Part shown: positions 1 to 9,191 of the stretch, piece after piece
Layout: every line of letters begins with the position of its first letter
How positions within the stretch are numbered: position 1 is the first letter of the stretch
From: Mucilaginibacter sp. UBA4741
GTDB taxonomy: Bacteria; Bacteroidota; Bacteroidia; Sphingobacteriales; Sphingobacteriaceae
Assembly: GCA_002403905.1 (NCBI GenBank)
Contig: DHIR01000163.1
Coordinates: forward strand, 1 to 15,143
DNA length: 15,143 nucleotides
Reading direction: 5' to 3'
Notes under the pieces: generated by a model
What the model was told of the DNA's origin: nothing
The model's database searches: none
Seen by the model: only the letters and a program-made list of their open reading frames with translations
Position numbers and translations under genes: made by a program

Positions 1-20
1 TCAGTTATTTCTAAAGCCAT
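1..20 (-). CDS. trxA: Thioredoxin, first six codons only (partial)
   Basis: Read on the minus strand, the first 20 bases give an ATG at 20-18 followed by MALEIT, and the frame leaves the window. MALEIT is the usual N-terminus of the small cytosolic thioredoxin of Sphingobacteriaceae, which reduces protein disulfides through a CGPC active site (not visible here). Thioredoxin genes also commonly follow dnaE in this family, which is the order seen here. A candidate Bacteroidota promoter lies just upstream, so the gene is probably transcribed separately from dnaE. Six residues cannot prove the family; the call rests on the N-terminal match and the neighbour. Confidence 0.6.
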
Positions 21-45
21 GATTTTTATTTTTAATATATATGTA

Positions 46-78
46 CAAATATATACTATTCAAATTGCTTGCCACAAG
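46..78 (-). promoter_or_regulatory. Candidate Bacteroidota-type promoter for trxA
   Basis: On the minus strand, TATATTTG at 53-46 matches the Bacteroidota -7 consensus TAnnTTTG exactly. CTTG at 78-75 is a three-of-four match to the -33 TTTG, 21 bases upstream. The predicted transcript would start near position 40, about 20 bases before the ATG. No convincing terminator hairpin is visible between the dnaE stop and this promoter, so read-through from dnaE is also possible. Confidence 0.4.
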
Positions 79-169
79 TGATGACCTGACAATCTGACAA
101 AGAAATTACTAACAATGAGGGTATTTATACACTTTGATTTTGGAGTGACAAAAAATTGCTGATGTTATA

Positions 170-3100
170 TCAATTCAGCACCGCCGCAGTATTAGTCACA
201 CTCAAAATATCAGCCATCAAATCATCGCTTGGGTTTACTTTATAAGTTTTTGATGGCATTTCAACCAGCATAGCCTCATCCCTTATCTTAAAACGCAGGG
301 TACAGTTTTTCATCTGGTACTTTTGATTGTTGGTTTCAATCACATCCTGAATATTCGTTAATAGCTGATCACTTAGCGCATTCAACTCTAAAAATACAGT
401 TAATGATTTGGTCAACTTATCGCGCATTTCTGATAATAGGCTCATAGTAGTTATGCGCAAGTCCCAGTTATCTTTCTGGCGAAATTTTTCTTCGATATTG
501 CCTTTAATGTGCAGGAAATAACCATCAACCATCAGGTTCCTGAATTTTACATAATCCTCGCCGAACATCGCAAACTCGTACGATTCATTATAATCCTCCA
601 ACACAAACGTACCGAATGGCTTACCTGTCTTGGTCATTTTATGCTGAACATTCCCTACCAGGCCACCAACACAAACTTCTCCGCGTTTACGCAACTGCGC
701 AAAGGCTGCCATAACTTCCTCGCCGCCCTCGCCTGATCGGGCTTTCTGCATATTCTTTAATTCGCTGATAGAAGTATTGCAATACTTTTCCATCTCCAGC
801 TTATAATTATCCAACGGGTGGCCGGTTAAGTATATGCCGATAACTTCCTTCTCGTATTTAAGCTTCTCTATCAACGGCCATTCCTCAGCATCGGGCATGG
901 CGGGCTCGGGGATATAGGATGCTACCGAACCACCAAACAACGATGATTGGGTGGTGCTTTGGGTGTTCTGATAATCGTTAGCATATTTTATTAAACGCTC
1001 TACACCGGTTAAAATACCATTCTCTGTTTTAGCAAAGAATTGTGCACGGTTTAAACCAAACTCGTCAAATGCCCCGCCATAAACCAGGTTCTCATACGAT
1101 TTACGGTTAACACTGCGCGTATTTGATCGCTGCGCGAAATCATAGACAGATTTATATGGGCCGCGTTCTATACGTTCTTCAATAATGCTTTCAACCGCTT
1201 TATCGCCTACTCCTTTAACACCCGTCAATCCAAAACGAATTACGCCTTTTTTATTGGCCGTAAATGCCATGTAGCTCTCATTGATATCCGGGCCTAAAAC
1301 CTCAACACCCATGCGGCGGCATTCTTCCATAAAGAAGGTTATCTTCTCCATGTTGTTTTGGTTGTTTAAAACCGCCGCCATATATTCGGCCGGGTAATGC
1401 GCTTTTAAATAGGCTGTTTGATAGGCCACAAAGGCATAACAGGTAGAGTGCGATTTATTAAACGCGTACTGGGCAAATGCCTTCCAATCGTTCCAAACTT
1501 TGGTCAGTTTATCTTTGGGGTGGCCCTTCGCGGCGGCACCATCCATAAACTGGGCCTCCATTTTGTTTAGTACCTCAATTTGCTTTTTACCCATTGCTTT
1601 ACGCAATACGTCGGCATCGCCTTTACTAAAACCTGCCAATTTCTGCGATAAAAGCATCACCTGTTCCTGGTAAACGGTAATACCGTACGTTTCGCCCAGG
1701 TACTCCTCCATGTCAGGTAAATCAAATGCTACCGACTCATAGCCATGTTTACGTTTAATAAATGATGGGATATACTCTATCGGCCCCGGTCTGTACAGGG
1801 CGTTCATCGCAATTAAATCCTCAAACTTATCGGGCTTCAGATCGCGCAGGTACATTTGCATACCGTCACTTTCAAACTGGAACGTACCGTTAGTATCACC
1901 ACGCTGATAAAGCTCAAATGTTTCTTTGTCATCCAGCGGTATATAATCTATCTCGATGGTTACATCATGATTTTGTTTAATGAGTCTTAACGCGTCTTTT
2001 AGGATGGTTAAGGTTTTCAACCCCAAAAAGTCCATCTTAATTACGCCGGCATCTTCAATTACACGGCCATCGTATTGGGTAACCAACAGGTCAGAATCTT
2101 TTGCGGTAGCAACCGGAACAATGTCCGTCAAATCATAAGGCGCAATAATAATACCCGCTGCATGTACGCCTGTGTTACGTACAGAGCCTTCCAGTTTTTC
2201 TGCTTCGCGGAGTACGATACCTTTCAGATCAGACGATTTATAAATAGCAGCCAGTTCAGGCACCTGCTCAATAGCTTGCTTTAGGTTGATACCCAAAGTA
2301 TCGGGCACTAATTTCTTTAACGCGGTAACATCCGATAACGGCATATCCAGTACCCGCCCCACGTCCTGTATACTGGTACGCGCGGCCATAGAGCCGTAGG
2401 TTATGATCTGTGCTACTTGGTTCTTACCGTATTTTTCAACTACGTAGTCAATAACTTTTTGGCGGCCTGCGTCATCAAAGTCTGTATCAATATCGGGCAT
2501 TGATTTACGATCCGGGTTCAAAAATCTTTCGAAAAGTAGATTATACTTCAGCGGGTCGATATTGGTAATACCCGTACAATACGCCACCACCGATCCTGCC
2601 GCCGAACCACGGCCCGGACCAATAAATACACCTATATCCCGGCCATGCCTGATAAAATCGGCCACAATTAAAAAGTAACCGGCAAAACCCATGGTACGGA
2701 TAGTAAACAACTCGAAATTGATACGTTCTTCAACTTCGGGCGTAATATCAATATAGCGTTCTTTAGCGCCGGTAAAGGTTAAGTGCTTTAAGTATTCCCA
2801 CTGGTTAAGGGTATCTGCATCGGGTGTGGCATCACTGTGGATCTTAAATTCTTGCGGGATAACGAAGTTGGGCAGCAGGATATCGCGCTTTAGCTTTAGC
2901 ACCTCTACCTTATCAACTATTTCGTTGGTATTATCTAATGATTCGGGCAGGTCATGGAAGAGCTTGCCCATCTCGTCCTGCGTTTTAAAATAGAACTGAT
3001 CATTAGGGAAACCAAAACGATAGCCTTTACCACCTTCTTCATCGGTAGCAATCGGCGTGCTTTGCATATCGCCGGTATTTACGCATAATAAAATATCATG

Positions 3101-3754
3101 CGCGTTCGAGTCCTGCTGATCTACATAATGCGAATCATTAGAACAAATGACCTTTACATTATATTTTTTAGCGTATTTAAGCAGTACATTATTAACTATC
3201 TCTTGCTCGGGTATGGCATGGCGTTGCAGCTCTATATAATAATCCTCACCAAAAAGATCAAGCCACCATTTAAATTCGGCTTCGGCTTCATCTTCGGTTT
3301 GTCTCAATATCGCTTGCGGTACAGATGCGCCAATGCAGCAGGTGGTTGCAATTAACCCTTCATGATATTTTTCAATAAGCTCCTTATCAACACGCGGCCA
3401 TTTACTGTAAAGGCCCTCCATATAACCTAACGAACAGATCTTAACCAGGTTTTTGTAACCCTGAGGATTTTTTGCCAATAATAACTGGTGGCGGCGTACG
3501 TCTTTTTTTTCTTTGGTAAATTGTTTTTTATGCCTGTCCTCTACCACATAAAACTCGCAGCCAACTATGGGCTTTACATTATGCTTGCCTGCTTCGGCCA
3601 CAAACTTAAACGCGCCAAACATATTACCGTGATCGGTAATAGCTAAAGCTTTCATACCATCGCCCGCTGCTTTCTTAAATAATTTAGATATATCAGCAGC
3701 GCCGTCAAGTAATGAAAACTGGGTATGTACGTGTAAGTGCGAAAAATCGGGCAT
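170..3754 (-). CDS. dnaE: DNA polymerase III subunit alpha (replicative polymerase, DnaE)
   Basis: This 1194-residue protein is the catalytic subunit of the chromosomal replicase, slightly longer than the roughly 1160 residues of E. coli DnaE. Domains in order are as follows. An N-terminal PHP domain begins HLHVHT at residues 6-11 and has ITDHGN around 39-44 and NDSHY at 206-210. The C-family polymerase core has GPGRGSAAGS at 379-388, PDIDTDF at 420-426 (catalytic D421 and D423 equivalents) and the third catalytic Asp, D575, in KMDFLGLKT. A helix-hairpin-helix with KGVGDKA lies near 845. QSSLF at 936-940 fits the internal beta-clamp-binding motif. An OB fold lies around 1024-1095. The start ATG at 3754-3752 gives the standard MPDFSHLHVHT opening. 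Unlike E. coli, the PHP domain keeps the full set of metal-ligand residues. The gene is complete and shows no sign of damage. Confidence 0.98.
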   Translation of the reverse strand: MPDFSHLHVHTQFSLLDGAADISKLFKKAAGDGMKALAITDHGNMFGAFKFVAEAGKHNVKPIVGCEFYVVEDRHKKQFTKEKKDVRRHQLLLAKNPQGYKNLVKICSLGYMEGLYSKWPRVDKELIEKYHEGLIATTCCIGASVPQAILRQTEDEAEAEFKWWLDLFGEDYYIELQRHAIPEQEIVNNVLLKYAKKYNVKVICSNDSHYVDQQDSNAHDILLCVNTGDMQSTPIATDEEGGKGYRFGFPNDQFYFKTQDEMGKLFHDLPESLDNTNEIVDKVEVLKLKRDILLPNFVIPQEFKIHSDATPDADTLNQWEYLKHLTFTGAKERYIDITPEVEERINFELFTIRTMGFAGYFLIVADFIRHGRDIGVFIGPGRGSAAGSVVAYCTGITNIDPLKYNLLFERFLNPDRKSMPDIDTDFDDAGRQKVIDYVVEKYGKNQVAQIITYGSMAARTSIQDVGRVLDMPLSDVTALKKLVPDTLGINLKQAIEQVPELAAIYKSSDLKGIVLREAEKLEGSVRNTGVHAAGIIIAPYDLTDIVPVATAKDSDLLVTQYDGRVIEDAGVIKMDFLGLKTLTILKDALRLIKQNHDVTIEIDYIPLDDKETFELYQRGDTNGTFQFESDGMQMYLRDLKPDKFEDLIAMNALYRPGPIEYIPSFIKRKHGYESVAFDLPDMEEYLGETYGITVYQEQVMLLSQKLAGFSKGDADVLRKAMGKKQIEVLNKMEAQFMDGAAAKGHPKDKLTKVWNDWKAFAQYAFNKSHSTCYAFVAYQTAYLKAHYPAEYMAAVLNNQNNMEKITFFMEECRRMGVEVLGPDINESYMAFTANKKGVIRFGLTGVKGVGDKAVESIIEERIERGPYKSVYDFAQRSNTRSVNRKSYENLVYGGAFDEFGLNRAQFFAKTENGILTGVERLIKYANDYQNTQSTTQSSLFGGSVASYIPEPAMPDAEEWPLIEKLKYEKEVIGIYLTGHPLDNYKLEMEKYCNTSISELKNMQKARSGEGGEEVMAAFAQLRKRGEVCVGGLVGNVQHKMTKTGKPFGTFVLEDYNESYEFAMFGEDYVKFRNLMVDGYFLHIKGNIEEKFRQKDNWDLRITTMSLLSEMRDKLTKSLTVFLELNALSDQLLTNIQDVIETNNQKYQMKNCTLRFKIRDEAMLVEMPSKTYKVNPSDDLMADILSVTNTAAVLN

Positions 3755-3780
3755 GTTAAATCCTAAATTTTGGATGAATA

Positions 3781-3788
3781 CAAATCTA
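3781..3788 (-). promoter_or_regulatory. Candidate -7 element upstream of dnaE
   Basis: On the minus strand the bases read TAGATTTG, an exact TAnnTTTG match, 27 bases upstream of the dnaE ATG. The predicted transcript would have a leader of roughly 20 bases. No TTTG-like -33 element lies at the usual 19-21 base spacing (3806-3812), so this is only half a promoter and could be chance in A+T-rich DNA. Confidence 0.3.
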
Positions 3789-3853
3789 CCAAAAAAACAA
3801 CTTTGGATGTCGGTTGTTGAAAACTGGTAGAACGTTAATATATAACGACTAAA

Positions 3854-3984
3854 AGAACAAGTTTAGCATGGTTGCGATTACTCACCCCGCCTACGCTTCG
3901 CTGGGCGACCCTCTCTTCGCTGCGCGGAAAGAGAGGGTGATCGAGCGAAGCGATGATCGGGTGAGTAAACAGAACACGTTTAGC
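3854..3984. repeat. Near-identical 14-bp direct repeats flanking the hairpin element
   Basis: AGAACAAGTTTAGC at 3854-3867 and AGAACACGTTTAGC at 3971-3984 differ at one base and bracket the palindromic element at 3878-3968. They begin 10 bases outside its left arm and 2 bases outside its right arm. They could be a diverged target-site duplication or part of the element itself; the sequence alone does not decide. Confidence 0.5.
3878..3968. repeat. 91-bp three-tier palindromic element (REP/MITE-like)
   Basis: Three nested inverted repeats are visible. The outer pair is TTACTCACCCCG (3878-3889) with CGGGTGAGTAA (3958-3968), with one bulged C. The middle pair is CGCTTCGCT (3894-3902) with AGCGAAGCG (3944-3952). 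The inner pair is ACCCTCTCTT (3908-3917) with AAGAGAGGGT (3929-3938), closing on an 11-base loop. The element is G+C-rich against A+T-rich flanks and has no real gene inside. It occupies most of the structured part of the 296-bp divergent gap between dnaE and tamB; the rest of that gap is A+T-rich with weak promoter-like bases only. It resembles the short non-coding repeats scattered through Sphingobacteriaceae genomes. There is no poly-T after either arm and both neighbouring genes read away from it, so it is not a terminator. Confidence 0.8.
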
Positions 3985-4050
3985 GCTTTTTAGCATACTA
4001 TTTGTTAACATTATACAGAACACAACTTAACCTTTGAAATTAATATAAAA

Positions 4051-7000
4051 TTGGGACGATTTGGACGTATAGCTTTAAAAACCATTCTCTGGATAATTGC
4101 AAGTGTCATCTTTCTGGTGTTGCTTGTAGTCATTTTAATACAAGTACCCGCAGTACAAAATTTTGCAAAAAACAAGGCGGTAACTTTTTTACAGAATAAA
4201 ATTCATACTAAAGTCGAGATAGGACATATAAGCTTAGGGCTGCCTAAGCTGTTGGTTTTAGAGAACGTTTACTTTGAGGACCAGAAAAAAGACACCCTTA
4301 TAGCCGGCGATAAATTAAAGGTCGATATCAGCATGTTGCAGTTATTGCATCATAAGGTTGAAATAAATGAGATTAACCTGCAAGGCATAACCGCCAAAAT
4401 TAATCGCGGTAAAGACAGCCTTTTTAATTTCGACTATATCCTGAAAGCTTTTGCCGGCGAACAAAAGAAAGAGGTTAAGCCTACCGATACCACATCGACC
4501 ATGAAATTCTCCACGGATAAGATCATTCTTGACCATATCAATATATCTTATAAAGATGTTATATCAGGCAACGATGTAAAGTTTATACTGGGGCACTTTG
4601 ATACAAGGATCAAAGATTTTGATTTGGATAAGATGAAGTTCACTATCCCCAAGATCAATCTATCCGGCGTTAACGCGCGCATTATCCAGACCGCTGTAGG
4701 CCCGGCTAAAGTTGATACCGCGACTACGCCGCTCAATATGGAGCTAAATCTAGGAACCATTGACGTATCAAAAATTTACGTAGTTTATCGCAGCGATGAA
4801 ATGGCTGCCAATGTTGATCTAAGCAAGTTTTTGGTGGAGGTGGATAAGATCGACCTCAAAAATCAAAAAGTCGGCATTAAAAATATTGAGCTAAACGACA
4901 CCAAAGCGGCACTAACTTTTGCCAAACCTAAAACAGTAAAAAAGGAAATAGTTAAAGCCTTAAAGAAATTAGATACCCTTGCATCAAACCCAAACAAAAA
5001 AGGCTGGACGGCTACTTTAGCAAAGATCAGTTTTGCTAATGACGATATTAAATTTGATAATGAGGCACAAGCACCGATAGCAAAAGGGTTGGATTTTGCG
5101 CATATGCATATCCGTAACCTAAATGCTGATGCAGAAAATATTGCTTATAGCCCTGATAAACTTTCGGGTAAAATCAACTCATTTACTTTCCAGGAAAAAA
5201 GCGGCTTGGTTATTAATAAGTTCCACACCAAATTCTTTTACGGGCCAACCAACGCTTATTTAAATGATCTGCTGGTTGAAACGCCTCAAACCGTTATACA
5301 AAAACAAGTGCAGGTTAGCTATCCATCTATAGCGGCTATCATCAAAAATATTGGTTTGCTGCATATTAACGCTAATGTTGATGGTACCAAGATAAGCTTA
5401 AAAGATGTGTTACTGCTGATGCCTACTATGGCCAGCATGGAACCGTTTAAACATTCGCCAAACTCTGTATTTACTATTAATGGTAAAATAGCCGGCGCGG
5501 TTAATGATTTGAATATCCCTGAACTAGAGATACGCGGATTAAGCAATACCCACATTAAAGCGTCCGCCCGATTAAAAGGCTTGCCTGATATGAAGAAGGC
5601 CTACTTTGATGTAAATATAGCCGACTTTAACACCAGCGTTACTGATATAGCCAAACTTGCCCCTGCGGGTACTATCCCTTCGTCTATTAGCATCCCTGCC
5701 AGTATGAATTTAAAGGGCAACTTTAAAGGCAGCATGAATAATTTCAATACCAAACTGAATTTACGCTCAACATACGGCGCCGCTGATTTGACCGCTTCTA
5801 TGAAAAACGGTAACAGCAAAACCGGGGCAACTTATGCAGCCAATATAAAAGCTAATAATTTAAACGTGGGCGCGCTTACCAAACAACCACAGATGGTGGG
5901 CATGGTTACGCTATCTGCTAATATAAAGGGCCGTGGGCTTGATCCTAAAAAGGCTAGTTTACAGTTTGACGGCACTGTAGCGAAAGCCTATGTTAAAGGC
6001 TATAATTATCAAAATCTACAGCTTAAAGGAACTGCGACTAACGGTAACTATACCGTTGTATCGCGAATGAAGGACCCAAACATTAATTTCACGTTGGATG
6101 CTAAGGCTAACCTGAATAAAAAATACCCATCGGTAAAAGCCAATTTAATGCTGGATAGCATTAACCTGAAAGCCCTGCACTTTACCAGTTCAACCTTGCG
6201 TTTACACGGCAAGGTTGTTGCCGATGTGCCAACTGCTGACCCGGATTATTTAAACGCCAATATTAAAGTAACCGATTTGTTGGTAGTTGATAGCGCGCAA
6301 CGTGTCCGCATAGATAGCATTAGTTTAGTATCAACCGCTAATGCAGATAGTAGCTCATTGCGTTTAAAAACGCCGTTTCTAAACGCACGTATGAGTGGTA
6401 AATACAAACTAACCCAGGTAGGCTATGCCATGCAGGATCTCATCAATAAATACTTTGACACCAACCTGGGCAAAGCCACGCCTAAAACCAAACCGACTTA
6501 TACGCCACAACAATTTACTTTTGCTTTACGGATAGTAAAAACACCATTATTAACCCAGTTTGTACCAACATTAAAACAATTGGACCCTGTTAATATAACC
6601 GGGCGCTTTAATAGCGCCAGTGGTGAGTTTGTAGTTAACGGCACAATACCAAAAGTAGTTTACGGTACAGAGGTGATAAACAATGGCAAACTAACCATCA
6701 ACACCAATAATAACGCGCTTAATTATGCTTTAACGGTTGATGAAGTAAAAGTATCATCATCGTTAGATCTGTTGTTCCCTAGCATAACGGGTAGCGCGCA
6801 GAATAATAAACTAAACATCAGCCTACAGGTGCGGGATGCTGCGCGGAAAGAGCGTTATCGCATTGCCGGTGTATTCAGCGTGTTGTCAAACGAATATCAA
6901 TTCAGCTTTCTGCAAAATGGGGTAATGTTTAATTATATCCCATGGGCGGTTAATACTGATAACGCTTTGCAGTTTGGCAGTAAGGGGATTTTAGCTCATA

Positions 7001-9189
7001 ACTTTACTATCACTAGCAGTAACCAGGTATTGAGCGTTAACAGCAGTTCGAACGAGTTTAACTCGCCCATAAAAGTTAGCTTCCGCGATTTCCATATCGA
7101 GACCTTAACCCGTATGGCGCAACAAGATTCATTGCAAGTTGGCGGTGTTATTAATGGCGAGGCTAATATTAGCGATTTCCAAAAATCGATGAAGTTTACC
7201 ACCGCGTTAAACATTACCGATTTTAGCTTTAAAGGAGATACGGTTGGTAATGTAGCTTTAAAAGTTGACAATCAGACAGCGAACGCCTACGCTGCCAATA
7301 TGAGCATAACCGGCAAGGGTAACCAGGTTGATATAAAAGGGCTATACTATACCAGCCCCGAAAGCAAATTCGACCTGGACCTGACCATTGTTAAATTGAA
7401 TGTAAAGAGTATTGAGGGTTTTAGCTTTGGTAGTATCCGCAACGCGAAAGGTGACATAACAGGCCAGCTTAAAATAACGGGCACAACGGCAGCACCGGTA
7501 GTACGGGGCGATGTTAATTTTAACCAGGTGGGCTTTAATGTCAGTATGTTAAATTCTTACTTCACTATGCCTAAAGAGACTATTACTTTTAACGAGGATG
7601 GCATTTTGTTCAGGGATTTTACATTGGTTGATTCGACCGGTAATAAAGCAATTGTAACCGGCACGTTATACACCAAAACCTTTACCGATTTTAAATTCGG
7701 TATTGATATTAACGCCACCAATTTCAGGGCGGTTAACTCTACCCAGGCAGATAATAAACTGTTTTATGGCAAGCTTTATATTGATACCAAAATACAAATA
7801 CGCGGCAATCAAAATTCGCCCAGAGTTGATGCGCAATTAACGGTTAACGATAAAACGGACATGACCTTCGTTCTGCCACAAACCGACCCCGGCATGGAGG
7901 ACCGGAAAGGGGTGGTAGAAGTAATTAATGAAAACGCGCCGAAGTTGGATTCTATCATGCTTGCTAAACAGTTAGATTCACTGAAGCAAACCAGCCTGAG
8001 CGGTTTAGATGTTAACGCGACCATCAACATTAACAAAGCCGCTAAATTTACTATTGTGATTGATGAGCGCAACGGCGATGTGGTACAATTACGCGGAGAA
8101 GCAAAACTAAACGGCGGCATTGATCCAAGCGGCAAAACCAGCTTGACCGGTACTTACACGGTCGAAGACGGCTCATACAACCTGGCCTACGCTACTGTAA
8201 AACGCAAATTCAATTTCAAAAAAGGCAGCACCATCACGTGGACCGGCGATCCTACCAGTGCCAATATCAACCTGACTGCAATTTACGTTGCTAACGTGCC
8301 GCCTATTGATTTGGTTAATCAGCAGGATGATGGCAGCACCAGCTCGACCATGCTTAAACAAAAATTACCGTTTAACGTACTCCTTAATTTAAAGAATGAG
8401 TTATTAAAGCCGGATATTAGCTTTGACATTGTACTACCTGACAACAATTATACCGTATCGCCTGACGTAATTTCAACAGTTAATACCCGCCTATCGCAAA
8501 TACGGCAAGACCCTAACGAAATGAACAAACAGGTATTGGGCGTATTAGTGCTTGGGCATTTCATCGGCGATAACCCGTTACAAAGCCAGGGCGGTGGCAC
8601 CGGCATTAACGGCGTTATACGCAATAGCGTAAGCGGTTTACTGTCAGACCAATTGAATAAACTGGCCGGTAACCTTATTGGTGGTGTACAATTAAGTTTT
8701 GATCTCAATTCGGGGGCCGATTATTCTTCGGGGGTTGAGCAGAACCGAACGGATTTGAATGTCGGCCTGTCTAAACAATTCCTGAATGATAGGTTAACAG
8801 TTACTATAGGTAATAACTTTAACCTGGAAGGACAAAATCAGCCGGGGCAAAAAACCACGGATATTGCCGGTAACCTGTCTGTAAATTATAAACTGACACA
8901 GGATGGTCGTTATATGATCCGCGCTTACCGCAAAGATGAATTTATTGTGGTTGAAGGACAGGTGGTTGAAACCGGTATAGGCTTCTCTTTAACTTATGAG
9001 TATAATCGCTTTAAAGAACTGTTCAAGAAAAAAACTCAGCAGGATAAAGCCATGCAAAAAGAATATAGCGACAAGCAAAAAGAACAAAAGAAAGAACAGA
9101 AAGCAACTGATAAAGAGCACGATGCAACTGTTGCCCCTGTTGTGCAACCGGCTGATAAACCTACCGAACAAAAACAAACATCAAATTAA
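4051..9189 (+). CDS. tamB: TamB-type translocation/assembly module protein (DUF490, AsmA-like)
   Basis: This 1712-residue protein has one N-terminal membrane anchor (about residues 10-31) ending in VPAVQNFAKNKAV, the usual TamB opening. A very long periplasmic beta-rich region follows, made of repeating amphipathic strands. The C-terminal TamB/DUF490 domain spans about 1316-1655. A Lys/Glu/Gln-rich, probably disordered tail covers about 1656-1712. Family members form a hydrophobic-groove bridge from inner to outer membrane and work with an Omp85 partner in outer-membrane protein or phospholipid delivery. The partner gene tamL starts two bases after the stop. The start is a TTG: the frame is open upstream only to a stop at 4006-4008, contains no ATG there, and the anchor must be included. 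There is no Shine-Dalgarno sequence, which is normal for the phylum. It is much longer than E. coli TamB (about 1260), as is common in Bacteroidota. Confidence 0.93.
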   Translation: MGRFGRIALKTILWIIASVIFLVLLVVILIQVPAVQNFAKNKAVTFLQNKIHTKVEIGHISLGLPKLLVLENVYFEDQKKDTLIAGDKLKVDISMLQLLHHKVEINEINLQGITAKINRGKDSLFNFDYILKAFAGEQKKEVKPTDTTSTMKFSTDKIILDHINISYKDVISGNDVKFILGHFDTRIKDFDLDKMKFTIPKINLSGVNARIIQTAVGPAKVDTATTPLNMELNLGTIDVSKIYVVYRSDEMAANVDLSKFLVEVDKIDLKNQKVGIKNIELNDTKAALTFAKPKTVKKEIVKALKKLDTLASNPNKKGWTATLAKISFANDDIKFDNEAQAPIAKGLDFAHMHIRNLNADAENIAYSPDKLSGKINSFTFQEKSGLVINKFHTKFFYGPTNAYLNDLLVETPQTVIQKQVQVSYPSIAAIIKNIGLLHINANVDGTKISLKDVLLLMPTMASMEPFKHSPNSVFTINGKIAGAVNDLNIPELEIRGLSNTHIKASARLKGLPDMKKAYFDVNIADFNTSVTDIAKLAPAGTIPSSISIPASMNLKGNFKGSMNNFNTKLNLRSTYGAADLTASMKNGNSKTGATYAANIKANNLNVGALTKQPQMVGMVTLSANIKGRGLDPKKASLQFDGTVAKAYVKGYNYQNLQLKGTATNGNYTVVSRMKDPNINFTLDAKANLNKKYPSVKANLMLDSINLKALHFTSSTLRLHGKVVADVPTADPDYLNANIKVTDLLVVDSAQRVRIDSISLVSTANADSSSLRLKTPFLNARMSGKYKLTQVGYAMQDLINKYFDTNLGKATPKTKPTYTPQQFTFALRIVKTPLLTQFVPTLKQLDPVNITGRFNSASGEFVVNGTIPKVVYGTEVINNGKLTINTNNNALNYALTVDEVKVSSSLDLLFPSITGSAQNNKLNISLQVRDAARKERYRIAGVFSVLSNEYQFSFLQNGVMFNYIPWAVNTDNALQFGSKGILAHNFTITSSNQVLSVNSSSNEFNSPIKVSFRDFHIETLTRMAQQDSLQVGGVINGEANISDFQKSMKFTTALNITDFSFKGDTVGNVALKVDNQTANAYAANMSITGKGNQVDIKGLYYTSPESKFDLDLTIVKLNVKSIEGFSFGSIRNAKGDITGQLKITGTTAAPVVRGDVNFNQVGFNVSMLNSYFTMPKETITFNEDGILFRDFTLVDSTGNKAIVTGTLYTKTFTDFKFGIDINATNFRAVNSTQADNKLFYGKLYIDTKIQIRGNQNSPRVDAQLTVNDKTDMTFVLPQTDPGMEDRKGVVEVINENAPKLDSIMLAKQLDSLKQTSLSGLDVNATININKAAKFTIVIDERNGDVVQLRGEAKLNGGIDPSGKTSLTGTYTVEDGSYNLAYATVKRKFNFKKGSTITWTGDPTSANINLTAIYVANVPPIDLVNQQDDGSTSSTMLKQKLPFNVLLNLKNELLKPDISFDIVLPDNNYTVSPDVISTVNTRLSQIRQDPNEMNKQVLGVLVLGHFIGDNPLQSQGGGTGINGVIRNSVSGLLSDQLNKLAGNLIGGVQLSFDLNSGADYSSGVEQNRTDLNVGLSKQFLNDRLTVTIGNNFNLEGQNQPGQKTTDIAGNLSVNYKLTQDGRYMIRAYRKDEFIVVEGQVVETGIGFSLTYEYNRFKELFKKKTQQDKAMQKEYSDKQKEQKKEQKATDKEHDATVAPVVQPADKPTEQKQTSN

Positions 9190-9191
9190 CC

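Noticed and set aside
86..101. Tandem 8-mers CTGACAAT/CTGACAAA between trxA and dnaE
   Set aside because: Two short copies only, with no stem or known operator pattern; compatible with chance.
3835..4023. 62-codon minus-strand reading frame across the hairpin element
   Set aside because: It is the translation of the palindromic repeat and its flanks, has no family resemblance, and such frames are commonly over-annotated on this type of repeat.
4001..4036. Promoter of tamB (TTTG at 4001-4004, AACCTTTG at 4029-4036)
   Set aside because: The spacing of 24 bases is too long and the -7 element misses the first base of TAnnTTTG; not good enough to list as a feature.
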